NCBI RefSeq assembly: GCF_011764545.1
Contig: NZ_AP022870.1
Coordinates: 6,060,001 to 6,124,000 of the forward strand
Length of the DNA stretch: 64,000 nucleotides
Direction of reading: 5' to 3'
Source: Phytohabitans flavus
Lineage (GTDB): Bacteria; Actinomycetota; Actinomycetes; Mycobacteriales; Micromonosporaceae
The position numbers were made by a program, and so were the translations under genes. Positions 15,271 to 25,107 of this stretch are shown here, one piece after another. The notes under the pieces are model-generated. The model was not told the origin of the DNA. It ran no database searches and worked only from the letters and a program-made list of their open reading frames with translations. Position 1 is the stretch's first letter. The number at the start of each line of letters is the position of its first letter.

Positions 15271-17468
15271 CTACCTCTCCAACTCGACGGCCAGCGGCGT
15301 GGCCACGAACACCGACGAGTACGTCCCCACGCCGACCCCGACGAGCAGCGCGAGCGCGAAGTCGAACAGCGACTCGCCGCCCAGCGCGACGAGTGCCACC
15401 AGCACGAAGACCGCGCCCAACCCGGTGCTCACCGTGCGCGGCACGGTTTGCAGGCAGGCCCGGTTGGCGAGCGTGGCGAACGGCTCCCGCGCCCGACTCC
15501 GGCGCCCTGCTCGGGTCAGCTCGCGGACCCGGTCGAAGACCACCACCGAGTCGTTGACCGAGTACCCGATGACGGTCAGCAGCGCGGCCAGGAAGACGCC
15601 GTCGACCGGGCGGCCCAGCCAGGCGAAGAGGCCGAGCAGCAGCAGCACGTCGTGCCCCATCGCCGCGACCGTCGCCAGCCCCCAGCGCCAGTGGAAGCGC
15701 ACGGCCAGGTACGCGAGCTGCGCGCCGAGCGCCACGACCAGTGCCACGACCGCCTTGCGCCGCAGCTCCTCGCCGAGGCTCGGGCCGATCCGGTCGTCCC
15801 GGTCCCGGCGCACGTCGCCCCCACCGGCCTCTGCCAGTTCCTGCCGCACCCGGGCCTCGGTCGCGTCGTCGAACGAGCCCGCGCGGACACTTACCCCGGT
15901 AGGCCCTTGGGCATTGACGACCGCCCGGGCAGTCCCGCGTCGGCCACCGCGGCCCGCGCGGCCTCCGGGCGGAGCGGGGCACTCGTCGAGTACGTCACCA
16001 GCCGGCCCCCGGTGAACTCGACCCCGAGGTTGAGCCCTCGTACCGCGATGCCGGTCACCGCCACCGCGATGGCGAGCGCCGAGATCGCCAGCCAGCGGCG
16101 CCGGTGACCCATGATGTCCGGCTCGCGGCGGGCCAGCGTGCGGCGTACCCACCCGGTGTGCGCCAGCCCGGTCCAGGCCGGCCGCCGCGCCAGCCCCCGC
16201 AGGCCCAGCGTGCCCTCCGTGAGCGCGCGGGCCAGCACCAGTGCGGTGAACATCGACACCACCACACCCACGGTCAGCGTCACGCCGAAGCCGCGCACCG
16301 GGCCCGCGGCGAGGAAGAACAGCAGCCCGGCCGCGAGCAGCGTGGTGACGTTGGCGTCCGCGATCGCCGACCAGGCCCGCGCGAATCCGGTACGCAGCGC
16401 GGTGCGCGCTGTGGGCCGGCCGGTCGCATACTCCTCGCGGGCCCGCTCGAACACGAGCACGTTGGCGTCGATGGCCATGCCGATCGCCAGTACGAAGCCG
16501 GCGAGCCCGGGCAGCGTCAGCGTGGCCCCGAGTGCCAGCAGGGCGGCGTACGAGATCAGCCCGTACGCGCCCAGGGCCAACGCGGCCATGAAGCCGACAA
16601 GCCGGTACGCCGCGACGACGAACAGCGCGGTGGCGAGCACCCCGACGACCGCCGCCCGCGCCGACGCCTCGATCGCCTCCTGCCCCAGCGTCGGCCCGAC
16701 CGTGCGCTGCTCGATGACCTCCACGGGTACCGGCAGCGCCCCGGCCCGGATCAGCAGGGCGAGCTCGCGCGCCTCGTCGCCGGTGAACGTACCGGTGATC
16801 CGCGCCCGGCCGCTGGTGTTGCCGCTCCCGCACGGGGTGCTGGCGTCGACCTCGGCCGAGACGAGCACCCGCTGGTCCAGTACGACGGCCACCCGGCGGG
16901 TCGGGTCGCCCTGTGGGGCACACGCGGCCGTACCGGTCAGCTCGGCCCAGGCGCCCTTGCCGGCATCGCGGAAGTCGAGCTGTATCTCCCAGCCGCCGAC
17001 CTGTCCGCGGGCGGCGGCCGCGTCCGCCACCTGGTCGCCGCTCAGCGCGGCCGGCCCGAGCCGGAGCGGTTGCCCCCGCTCGTCCGCCAGTACCTCGTCA
17101 CCATCCACAGTGGATGCGGCGCCGAGCACCGGGCGGAAGGACAGCTGTGCGGTACGGCCGATCACCTCGGTCGCCTGGCCGGGGTCGGTGACGCCGGGCA
17201 GTTCGACGATGATGCGACGTTCGCCGGCTCGGGCCAGCGTGGGCTCGGACAGGCCGAGCGCGTCGACGCGGCGGCGGAGTACCTCGACCGCCTCGTCCGT
17301 GGTCTCGGCGGTGGCCTTTGCCAGTTCGCCGTCTTTCGTTTCAAGCACTATCTGGGTGCCGCCGCGCAGATCCAGCCCGAGCCGCACCGGCCGGACGGCG
17401 ATGAGCCATCCGGACACGACGATGACGACCAGGGCGAGAGCGGCGCGCGCGACAGCGGCGCGCGACAC
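15271..17468 (-). CDS. secDF: Fused SecDF protein-export membrane protein (one frameshift)
   Basis: Repaired length is 732 residues. The N-terminal SecD half has one helix, the GLDLRGGTQIVLE motif, the P1 periplasmic domain, VGPTLGQEAIEAS and FVLAIGMAIDANVLVFERARE. The SecF half begins near LNLGVEFTGGRLV and contains TVIGYSVNDSVVVFDRVRE. The frame breaks near 15924-15929; adding one C to the CCC run gives a smooth GLPRAVVNAQGPTG. SecDF uses the proton gradient to pull exported proteins off SecYEG. GTG 17468 with GAGGAG six nt upstream is the start. Actinobacteria usually have separate secD and secF next to yajC; this fused, isolated copy may be an extra paralogue. Confidence 0.88.
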
Positions 17469-17554
17469 GATGTACTCCTCGCTTCTCGGTGGAAAGCCGG
17501 CCGGCCGCGCGAAGGCGGGCGAGCCGGGTGAAGGGGTGGACTCGACGCGTGCCG

Positions 17555-17917
17555 TCAGGCAGGCGGAGCTCGACCCCGGAAGGCGAGGAGCGGCGCGCCG
17601 GCCGCCCGCTCCACCGTGGAGTGACGCGGGACGGACCAGCCGGCGGCCGGCGGCGGGAGGGTCTCGACCGCGGCGACCGCGACGGCCCCTGGCGCGGGCG
17701 ACGCCGCGGCGGCCGACCCGATCGCGGCGACCACGGCGAAGGCGCTCGGCCAAGCGGACGTGGCCGCGAACTGCCCGGACGTGGCGACGCCCGAGCCGGC
17801 TACGGTCGACCGGGGCGGTGCGGGGCGCGCGCCGGGCGGCGGGACGAGGAGCGTGACAAACAGAGCCAGCAGCAGGGGAAGTGCCGCGGCCGGCCGGCGG
17901 AGCGCCGGTGTTGTCAC
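17555..17917 (-). CDS. Small secreted or membrane-anchored proline/alanine-rich protein
   Basis: A 120-residue frame with a clear N-terminal hydrophobic helix (AALPLLLALFVTLLV after LRRP) and a low-complexity Pro/Ala-rich remainder. An in-frame GTG at 17944 is an alternative start; neither has a strong ribosome site. It lies 86 bp upstream of secDF on the same strand. No homology is recognised. The base composition is GC-rich throughout, so a spurious frame cannot be excluded; the well-formed signal/anchor sequence is the main support. Confidence 0.42.
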   Translation of the reverse strand: MTTPALRRPAAALPLLLALFVTLLVPPPGARPAPPRSTVAGSGVATSGQFAATSAWPSAFAVVAAIGSAAAASPAPGAVAVAAVETLPPPAAGWSVPRHSTVERAAGAPLLAFRGRAPPA

Positions 17918-17944
17918 GCTCGTGAATGTATCAGCCGGGGGCAC

Positions 17945-18138
17945 CGCCGAGGGTCATCCCGTCAAGGTCACCGTTAGTTGAGTTCTTGCGGATATGGATC
18001 AGCTTCTTGCGTTGATCAGTCTGAATTTGTATCGTCATCGCCACGAAACATCGCACGGCGGTACGCCCCACGCGCCCGGGCGTGGCGACGTCACCGGTAT
18101 GGCCCTCTGTCGCCCACGGAAGTAGGTGCCGCACCGCC
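17945..18138. promoter_or_regulatory. Divergent upstream region of the secDF side and the glucanase gene
   Basis: About 190 bp with a distinctly AT-richer core (17974-18045), as expected for divergent promoters. It includes a short dyad, GATCA ... TGATC (17998-18018). I cannot assign -35/-10 boxes with confidence. Confidence 0.4.
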
Positions 18139-21100
18139 ATGTCCACCAGCCGAGCCAGATCAAGATTCAAAAGAGCGCTCGCGCTCACCACTGCCGTCCT
18201 GCTAGCGCCCGTCGCGCTCGCGACCCCGGCCGAGGCCGCTGGCGGCCCCAACCTCGCATCCGGCCGCACCGCGGCGGCCAACGCCACCGACGGCGCGTTC
18301 CCCATCGCCAACCTGACCGACGGCGACCAGGCCACCTACTGGCAGGGTTCCGGCGCATTCCCGCAGTGGGCGCAGGTCGACCTCGGCAGCAGCCAGAACA
18401 TCGACCAGGTGCAGCTCAAGCTCCCGGCCAGCTGGAGCCAGCGCACCCAGACGCTCTCCGTGCAGGGCAGCCCGAACGGCAGCACGTTCGCCACGATCGT
18501 GTCCTCGGCGGCGTACACGTTCGCGCCGGGCAGCGGCAACACTGTCACGATCAACTTCGGTGCCACCACCGCGCGCTATGTGCGGATCAACGTCACCGCC
18601 AACACCGGGGGTCGGCCGCTCAGCTCTCCGCGCTGGACGTGTTCGCCGTCGCCGCGGTCGGGCCCAACCTCGCCGCCGGCAAGACGATGCAGGTGAGCAG
18701 TAGCCAGGGTGGCTACCCCGGAGGCAACGCCAACGACGCCAACCAGGGCTCGTACTGGGAGAGCGCGAACAACGCGTTTCCACAGTGGATCCAGGTGGAC
18801 CTCGGCTCGTCGATGAGCGTCAACCAGCTGGTGCTCAAGCTGCCGACTGGCTGGGGCACCCGCACGCAGACGCTGACCGTGCAGTCGAGCACCACCGGCA
18901 ACCCGTTCACCCAGCTGGTCGCCTCCGCCGGGTACGTCTTCAACCCGGCCAGCGGCAACACCGTGACGATCAACTTCACCGCCACCACCACCCGGTACCT
19001 GCGGCTAAACATCACCGCCAACACCGGCTGGCCGGCCGGGCAGATCTCCGAGTTCGAGGTCTACGGACCGGCGACGGGTGACACGCAGGCGCCGAGCACG
19101 CCCGGCAACGTCGCCTACACCCAGCCGGGCACCGGCCAGATCCGGCTCACGTGGAACGCGTCGACCGACAACGTCGGCGTCACCGCGTACGACATCTACG
19201 CCAACAACGAGCTCCGCACGAGCGTGGCCGGCAACGTCACCACCTTCACCGACAACCAGCCGGACGGCACCACGGTCTCGTACTACGTGCGGGCTCGGGA
19301 CGCGGCCGGCAACCAGTCGGCGAACAGCAACACCGTGACCCGGCCGGGCGCCCCCACCGGCGGCGGTACCAACCTCGCCGTCGGTAAGCCGATCACCGAG
19401 TCCGGCCACATCCACACGTTCGTCGCCACCAACGCCAACGACGACAACGTGGGCACCTACTGGGAGTCCAACGGCTTCCCCGGCACGCTGACCGTACAGC
19501 TCGGCGCGAACGCCAGCGTCAACTCGATCGTGGTGCGGCTCAACCCGGATTCGATCTGGGGTTCCCGCACGCAGACGATCCAGGTGCTCGGCCGGGAGCA
19601 GAGCGCGTCCGGCTTCAGCAACCTGGTGTCCGCGCAGACCTACTCGTTCAACCCGGGCACCAGCAACACTGTGACGATCCCGGTCACAGCGACCGTCGCG
19701 GACGTGCAGCTGCGCTTCACCAGCAACTCGGGCGCACCCGGCGGGCAGGTCGCGGAGTTCCAGGTGATCGGCACCCCGGCGCCGAACCCGGACCTGACCG
19801 TCACCGGCATCACGTCCAGCCCGGCCGCACCGGTGGAGACCAGCGCGATCACCCTCTCCGCCACCGTGCGCAACGGCGGCAACGCGGCCTCCGGCGCCAC
19901 GGACGTCAACTTCTACCTTGGTACGACGCTCGTCGGCACCGCCGCCGTCGGTGGGCTCGCGGCGGGTGCCACGGCCACCGTCTCGGCGAACATCGGCCCG
20001 CGCGACGCGGGCACGTACCAGGTGACCGCCAAGGTGGACGAGGACAACGACGTCATCGAGCAAAGCGACGCCAACAACTCGTTCACCAGCCCGACGGCCC
20101 TTGTGGTCACCGCGGTGTCCAGTTCGGACCTGGTGGCCGCGGCCGTGGGCTGGACGCCGAACAATCCGTCCAACGGCAACACGGTCACGTTTACCGCGTC
20201 CATCCGTAACCAGGGCAACATTGCCTCCGCGGCCGGTGCGCACGGCATCACGCTGACCGTGCTCAACGACTCCGGCGCGGTGGTGCGGACGCTTACCGGC
20301 TCGTACACCGGCGCGATCGCGGCCGGCGCCACCACGCCGATCATCAACCTCGGCACGTGGACCGCCGCCAACGGCCGGTACACGGTCCGGGTGGTGCTCG
20401 CGAACGACGCCAACGAGCTGCCGGTCAAGCAGGCCAACAACACCAGCGAGCGGCCGCTCTTCGTGGGCCGCGGCGCGAACCTGCCGTTCGACATGCTCGA
20501 GGCGGAGGACGGTACGGTCGGCGGTGGCGCGGCCGTCGTCGGTCCTAACCGGACGATCGGTGACCTCGCCGGTGAGGCCTCCGGCCGCCGGGCCGTCACC
20601 CTCAACCAGAACGGCGCGTTCGTGCAGTTCACCACGCGCGGCGACACCAACACGCTGGTCACCCGCTTCTCCATCCCGGACGCGCCGGGCGGTGGCGGTA
20701 CCAGCAGCACGCTCAACGTGTACGTGAACGACGTGTTCCACAAGGCGATCCCGCTGACCTCGAAGTACGCGTGGCTGTACGGCGCGGAGGCCGGCCCTGG
20801 CAACTCGCCGAGCGCGGGCAGCCCGCGGCACATCTACGACGAGGCGAACATCTTCCTCAACTCCACCGTGCCCGCCGGCAGCCGCATCAAGCTACAGAAG
20901 GACGCGGCGAACAGCGGGACGTTCGCGATCGACTTCGTCAGCACCGAGCAGGTGTCGCAGGTGGGCAACCCGGACCCGGCGCGGTACACCACGCCAACCG
21001 GTTTCACCCACCAGGACGTGCAGAACGCGCTCGACCGGGTGCGCATGGACACCACCGGCAACCTGATCGGTGTCTACCTGCCCGCCGGCGACTACCAGAC

Positions 21101-22150
21101 GTCGAGCAAGTTCCAGGTGTACGGCAAACCCGTCCGCGTGGTCGGCGCCGGCAACTGGTACACCCGGTTCGTCGCGCCACAGAACCAGGAGAACACCGAC
21201 GTCGGCTTCCGCGTGGAGAGCGCGGCGAACGGCTCGCTCTTCACCGGGTTCTCGTACTTCGGTAACTACACCCAGCGCAACGATGGTCCCGGCAAGGTCT
21301 TCGACCTGCAGAACGTCTCCGGAATCACCATCGACGGCATCTGGGCCGAGCACCAGATGTGCCTCTACTGGGGTCTCAACACCGACAACATGACCATCCG
21401 CAACAACCGGATCCGCAACGGCTTCGCCGACGCCATCAACATGACGAACGGCAGCACGGGCAACCTGGTCAGCAACAACGAGTCCCGGGCGTCCGGCGAC
21501 GACAGCTTCGCGCTCTTCGCGGCCACCGACGGCGGCGGCGGGGCGCAGCGGGACAACGTGTTCGAAAACCTCACGTCGATCCTGACCTGGCGTGCCGCCG
21601 GTGTCGCGGTCTACGGCGGGTTGGGTAACACGTTCCGGAACATCTATGTGGCGGACACCCTGGTGTACTCCGGTATCACCATCAGCTCGCTCGACTTCGG
21701 CATCGCGATGGACGGCTTCGGCGCCAGCCCGCCGACCGTGTTCGACGGGCTGTCGATCGTGCGGTCTGGTGGGCACTTCTGGGGTGCGCAGACCTTCCCC
21801 GGCATCTGGGTGTTCTCCGCCTCCAAGGTGTTCCAGGGAATCCGGGTCAGCAACGTGGACATCGTCGACCCGACATACCACGGCATCATGTTCCAGACCG
21901 GCTACGTGGGCGGTCAGCCGCTCTTCCCGGTCGCCGACACCGTCTTCACGAACGTCTCCATCTCGGGGCGCAGCGCAGCGGTGACGCCTTTGACGCCAAG
22001 TCCGGCTTCGGCATCTGGGCAAACGAGCTGCCCGAGCCCGGGCAAGGGCCGGCACGCGGCTCGGTGACGTTCAACAACCTACGGTTCAGCAACAATTTCC
22101 AGAACATTCGGAATACGACTACCACGTTCACCATCAACGTCAATCCGTAG
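18139..22150 (+). CDS. Secreted multidomain GH87-type alpha-1,3-glucanase (mycodextranase-like), two frameshifts
   Basis: Repaired length is about 1,337 residues. Signal peptide (RALALTTAVLLAPVALA, cleavage near AEA-AGG), then three discoidin-like carbohydrate-binding domains (about 34-167, 175-312, 409-545) with a fibronectin III domain (315-404) between the second and third, two CARDB-like domains (550-774) and a C-terminal right-handed beta-helix (779-1337). The beta-helix carries VYLPAGDYQTSSKFQVYGKP, IDGIWAEHQMCLYWGLN and SNNESRASGDDSFALF, as in GH87 enzymes. The frame breaks in GGGGG at 18607-18611 and GGGG at 21965-21968; one G added to each restores the domains and a natural end at 22150. 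It would hydrolyse alpha-1,3-glucan outside the cell, for example in fungal walls. The GH87 assignment is from pattern memory. Confidence 0.8.
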
Positions 22151-22162
22151 TTCCCCACCGGG

Positions 22163-22193
22163 ACAGGGCCTTCGCGCGTGCGCGGGGCCCTGT
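22163..22193 (+). terminator. Stem-loop terminator after the glucanase gene
   Basis: ACAGGGCC pairs with GGCCCTGT, with an internal GC-rich mini-stem in the loop, followed by a T-rich tail (TTTCGTTGTTTAT). This is one of the few factor-independent-looking terminators in the window. Confidence 0.82.
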
Positions 22194-22356
22194 TTCGTTG
22201 TTTATCAAGCGTGTGGGTGTTTCCGGGACGCTGCCGGGCCCCGGCTTTAGGGGTTCTATACGGGTGTCCCCCGGCTCGGCGCCCGACAATCATGGCTCTC
22301 GTAAGTCGAGACGGACCCCCACCGATGCCCCCGGTGGGATCTCGCGGGGAGGAATC

Positions 22357-23025
22357 GTGACCCAAGCACTTGCCGAGCCCACATACCAGGAGCTCCGCTA
22401 TCCGGCCGGTGGCACACCGGCGCACCGGCACGCGGACGCATACCGGTCGCTCTTCGAGCGGTCCGGCATCTGTATGGCCTCCGTCGACCTGGCGCTGCGG
22501 GTCCAGGAGGCAAACGAGCCGTTCCGCCGGGACCTCGGCGGAGCCAAGGAGATCGTCGGGCGCGACCTGTTCGATTTTCTCCGGGTGAGCACCCAGGCCA
22601 CGCTCCGCCGCCAGTTCATACGCCTCATGGAGGGGCGGAACGAGCGGATCACCGAGCGGGTACTGGGGCTGCGCTCCGAGGAGTGCCTCATGCCCGCACA
22701 ACTGACCGCGGTGTCCATCCGGGACCGCTCGCCGCTGGTGTCGAGCATCCTGATCATGCTTCAGTGGGACGAGACGGCGGCCGACACGGCTACCCGTTCG
22801 GCCCGCCACAAGGTGCTCACCGACCTCGACGCCCGCATCCTTCAGGGCGTGGCGATGGGCATGTCCACCGTCAACCTGGCCGCCAAGCTCTACCTCAGCC
22901 GGCAGGGCGTGGAATACCACGTGGCGACCATGATGAAGAAGCTCAAGGCGCCCAACCGGGCGGCGCTTGTCTCCCGGGCCTACGCGACGGGCGTGCTCTC
23001 CGCGGGCATGTGGCCCCGGTGGTAG
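22357..23025 (+). CDS. PAS-LuxR transcriptional regulator of the polyene-cluster type (PimM/AmphRIV/NysRIV-like)
   Basis: A 222-residue regulator. A PAS domain occupies about residues 25-130 (FERSGICMASVDLALRVQEA, then GRDLFDFLR and LRRQFIRLMEGR). A LuxR-type helix-turn-helix occupies about 155-215 (LDARILQGVAMGMSTVNLA, LYLSRQGVEYHVATMMKKL). The PAS-LuxR pairing and the MASVDLALRVQ sequence match the small activators found in pimaricin, amphotericin and nystatin clusters. GTG 22357 has a strong site (GGGGAGGAA); earlier in-frame starts lack one. It is expected to activate the polyene PKS genes. No operator of the CTVGGGAWWTCCCBAG type was found near the genes visible here; the PKS operon promoter lies outside the window. 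Confidence 0.92.
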   Translation: MTQALAEPTYQELRYPAGGTPAHRHADAYRSLFERSGICMASVDLALRVQEANEPFRRDLGGAKEIVGRDLFDFLRVSTQATLRRQFIRLMEGRNERITERVLGLRSEECLMPAQLTAVSIRDRSPLVSSILIMLQWDETAADTATRSARHKVLTDLDARILQGVAMGMSTVNLAAKLYLSRQGVEYHVATMMKKLKAPNRAALVSRAYATGVLSAGMWPRW

Positions 23026-23074
23026 CGCAAGAATTCATCAAGTAACCCCCTATCCGGGTTGCCTCATAGCGTGG

Positions 23075-24606
23075 TCAGGGAGTTGGCTGGCGGGCCGCTT
23101 GGCGTGGCGCCGCGCCAACTCCCTGTTTCACGTCCAGGAACGGGGAGATCAGATCCGGCACCGCCCGGTCGGCCAGTGTCAGCGCCTGAGCCTCGCCGGC
23201 GTCCGGAATCTTGTAGCCGCCGTGGTTGGCGGCGGTGGTGGCGGTCAGCGTGACCAGGCCGGCACGGCGTTGCATCGGCGAGCTTGTCACCACCCAGCCG
23301 ATCACGCCGTCCCGGCGCAGAGCGACGGTGCTGCGCCGCACGCTCCCCTGCCGCGCCACGAGGTATTCGCCGGCGATGCCGTGTCCGAGGGCGCGGTAGG
23401 CATCGAGGCCCATCCAGACGGCGGCTGGGATCAGCACGACCGCGCTGATCCAGGCCAGGTGGAGCAGCGCTTCGACAAGCAGTAGCCCAAGCACGGCGAG
23501 CACCAGCGCAACCCCCACCGCGGCGCCGACCGCCCACACGAGGCGGCGCCGGCGGGCGGCCGGCGGGTGCGGGGTGAGGATAGCCGCCTCGGTCGGGGTC
23601 ATCGGCTCGCGCAGGATCTCAGCCGCCACCCGGTGCGCCAGCTCCTTGGGTACGACCGGCAGCAGCGTACGCGGGTCGTTCCGCTGCTCGTCGATGCTGA
23701 CCGTGAACCCGCTCGCCACCGCGTCCAGCCGGGCGCCGTCGGCCAGCCGGGCGCCGAGCGGCTCGACCACCTCGATGCCGCGCAGCCGGCGTTCCTCCAA
23801 TGTGAGCGAGCGGCGGGTCAGCAGCCCCCGCCGCACCAGGAGATTGCCTGACTGACGGGTTAGGCGGAAGCCCCACCACAGCTCGACCCACAGGCCGAGC
23901 GAGCCGATCACGCCGAGCACGAGGCCGATCGCCACGATGACCCGAGCAGCGGGATCAGCGGCAGCTCCCGGAAGAGGTCACGGACGAAGTCGACGACCGC
24001 GACCTGGAGGTTGAACCAGTCGCTCACCTGCATCACGAGGCCGAACGCGCCGGCGCCGAGGGCGGGCGTGGTGACCGCGATGGGCGCGTACCGGATCCAG
24101 GCCAGGTTGAAGCGGGCCAGCTCGACCTCGGGTCCTTCGTGTCCCTTGTGGAGAAGGTCGGCCCGCAGCGCCTGGGCCACCTCCCGCCCGAGCGGGTCGA
24201 ACGTGATCGAGACCTTGCCGAACATGTCCTGCTCGCCGGTACCGATCCGGAGGCTGGCCAGGCCGAGCAGCCGGTGGACGATGGTGGCGTTGACGTCGAC
24301 GTTGCGCACCCGCTCGCGCGGCACCGACTTGTGCGTGCGGAAGACGAACGTAAAGCGCCGTTCCACCCGCTCCTCGGTGATCCGGTACTCGGTGTACCAC
24401 CAGCGGACCCAGTCGACGAGCACGCCGTGCGCGATGAGCACGACTCCGCCGCCACCGACCACAAGGGACACGAGCCAGGCGGCGACGCCGCCTTGGAGGA
24501 GCAGGAGCGCGGTGGGCACTCCGGCGACGATGACGAGGCCGAGGAGATAGAGCGCGGTGAGCCAGAGGGTACGGACGTCGAGCCGCTGCCACTCCGCGCT
24601 GCTCAT
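23075..24606 (-). CDS. Membrane protein with tandem bacterial PH domains, YdbT-like (one frameshift)
   Basis: Repaired length is about 510 residues, the usual size of YdbT-type proteins. Paired N-terminal helices (LWLTALYLLGLVIVAGVPTA, WLVSLVVGGGGVVLIAHGV) precede a first bPH2 domain (YTEYRITEERVERRFTFVF, VPRERVRNVDV). Further helix pairs and PH-like segments follow (GNLLVRRGLLTRRSLTLEE, RGIEVVEPLGARL). The frame breaks at CCC 23941-23943; one extra C (G on the coding strand) gives PLLGVIVAIGLVLG. ATG 24606 overlaps the preceding stop as ATGA, so it is coupled to the smaller PH-domain gene. In Bacillus, YdbST protects against antimicrobial compounds of other strains; a role in membrane tolerance here is inference. 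Confidence 0.82.
23076..23125. terminator. Bidirectional terminator between PAS-LuxR and PH-domain genes
   Basis: Perfect 12-bp stem CAGGGAGTTGGC with GCCAACTCCCTG and a 26-nt loop. It overlaps the last codons of the minus-strand PH-domain gene and follows the regulator's stop by 50 bp, so it can serve both convergent transcripts. Confidence 0.72.
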
Positions 24607-25103
24607 GTCGCGTCCCCGTCGGTTGCCTGGGTCACGGCGGTGAGCTTGCGTACCAGCTCCTCGGCGCGCTTGTGGTCGAGCCCGTCGATCCGCACCGGTC
24701 CCCGCGCGGAGGCGGTGGTGACCGTGACGGTGGCGAGGCGGAAGCGCTGCTCCAGCGGGCCGCGCACGGTGTCGACGGTCTGGATGCGGGACATCGGCGC
24801 GATCCGCCACTGCTGGAAGAACCAGCCCCGGCGCGCGTACACCGCGTCGAGCGTGACCTCCCAGCGGTGCACCTGGTACCGGATCCGGGGCACCGCGACC
24901 GCGTACGCCACGCCGCCGATGACGACGAGCACGAGCGCGGTGAGCAGCCACGGCCGGAGCGGGCCGATGAGCAGGGCCAGTACGGCGAGGACCAACGCCG
25001 CCGCGCCGGTGACGGCGAGCGCGCGAGTGGCCCACCAGGTGACGGCGCGGCGCTCGACGGGGTTGCGAGGCGGGCGGAGTCGCACGGTACGCGTCTCGGT
25101 CAC
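24603..25103 (-). CDS. Small membrane protein with one bacterial PH domain, YdbS-like
   Basis: A 166-residue protein with two N-terminal membrane helices (about 20-65: ALAVTGAAALVLAVLALLIG, LLTALVLVVIGGVAYAVAV) and a C-terminal bPH2 domain. The typical motif order is visible: YQVHRWEVTLDAVYARRGWF, then QWRIAPMSRIQTVDT and GPLEQRFRLATVTVTT. GTG 25103 starts 4 bp after the stop of the giant PKS gene, with its ribosome site (GGGAG) inside the PKS 3' end. The two are therefore almost certainly on one transcript. It pairs with the YdbT-like gene directly downstream. Confidence 0.88.
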   Translation of the reverse strand: MTETRTVRLRPPRNPVERRAVTWWATRALAVTGAAALVLAVLALLIGPLRPWLLTALVLVVIGGVAYAVAVPRIRYQVHRWEVTLDAVYARRGWFFQQWRIAPMSRIQTVDTVRGPLEQRFRLATVTVTTASARGPVRIDGLDHKRAEELVRKLTAVTQATDGDAT

Positions 25104-25107
25104 GCGA

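Noticed and set aside
15924..15929. Programmed -1 frameshift in secDF at CCCGGG
   Set aside because: The site lacks a canonical X XXY YYZ slippery heptamer, and equivalent one-base losses occur in unrelated genes of the window; an error is simpler.
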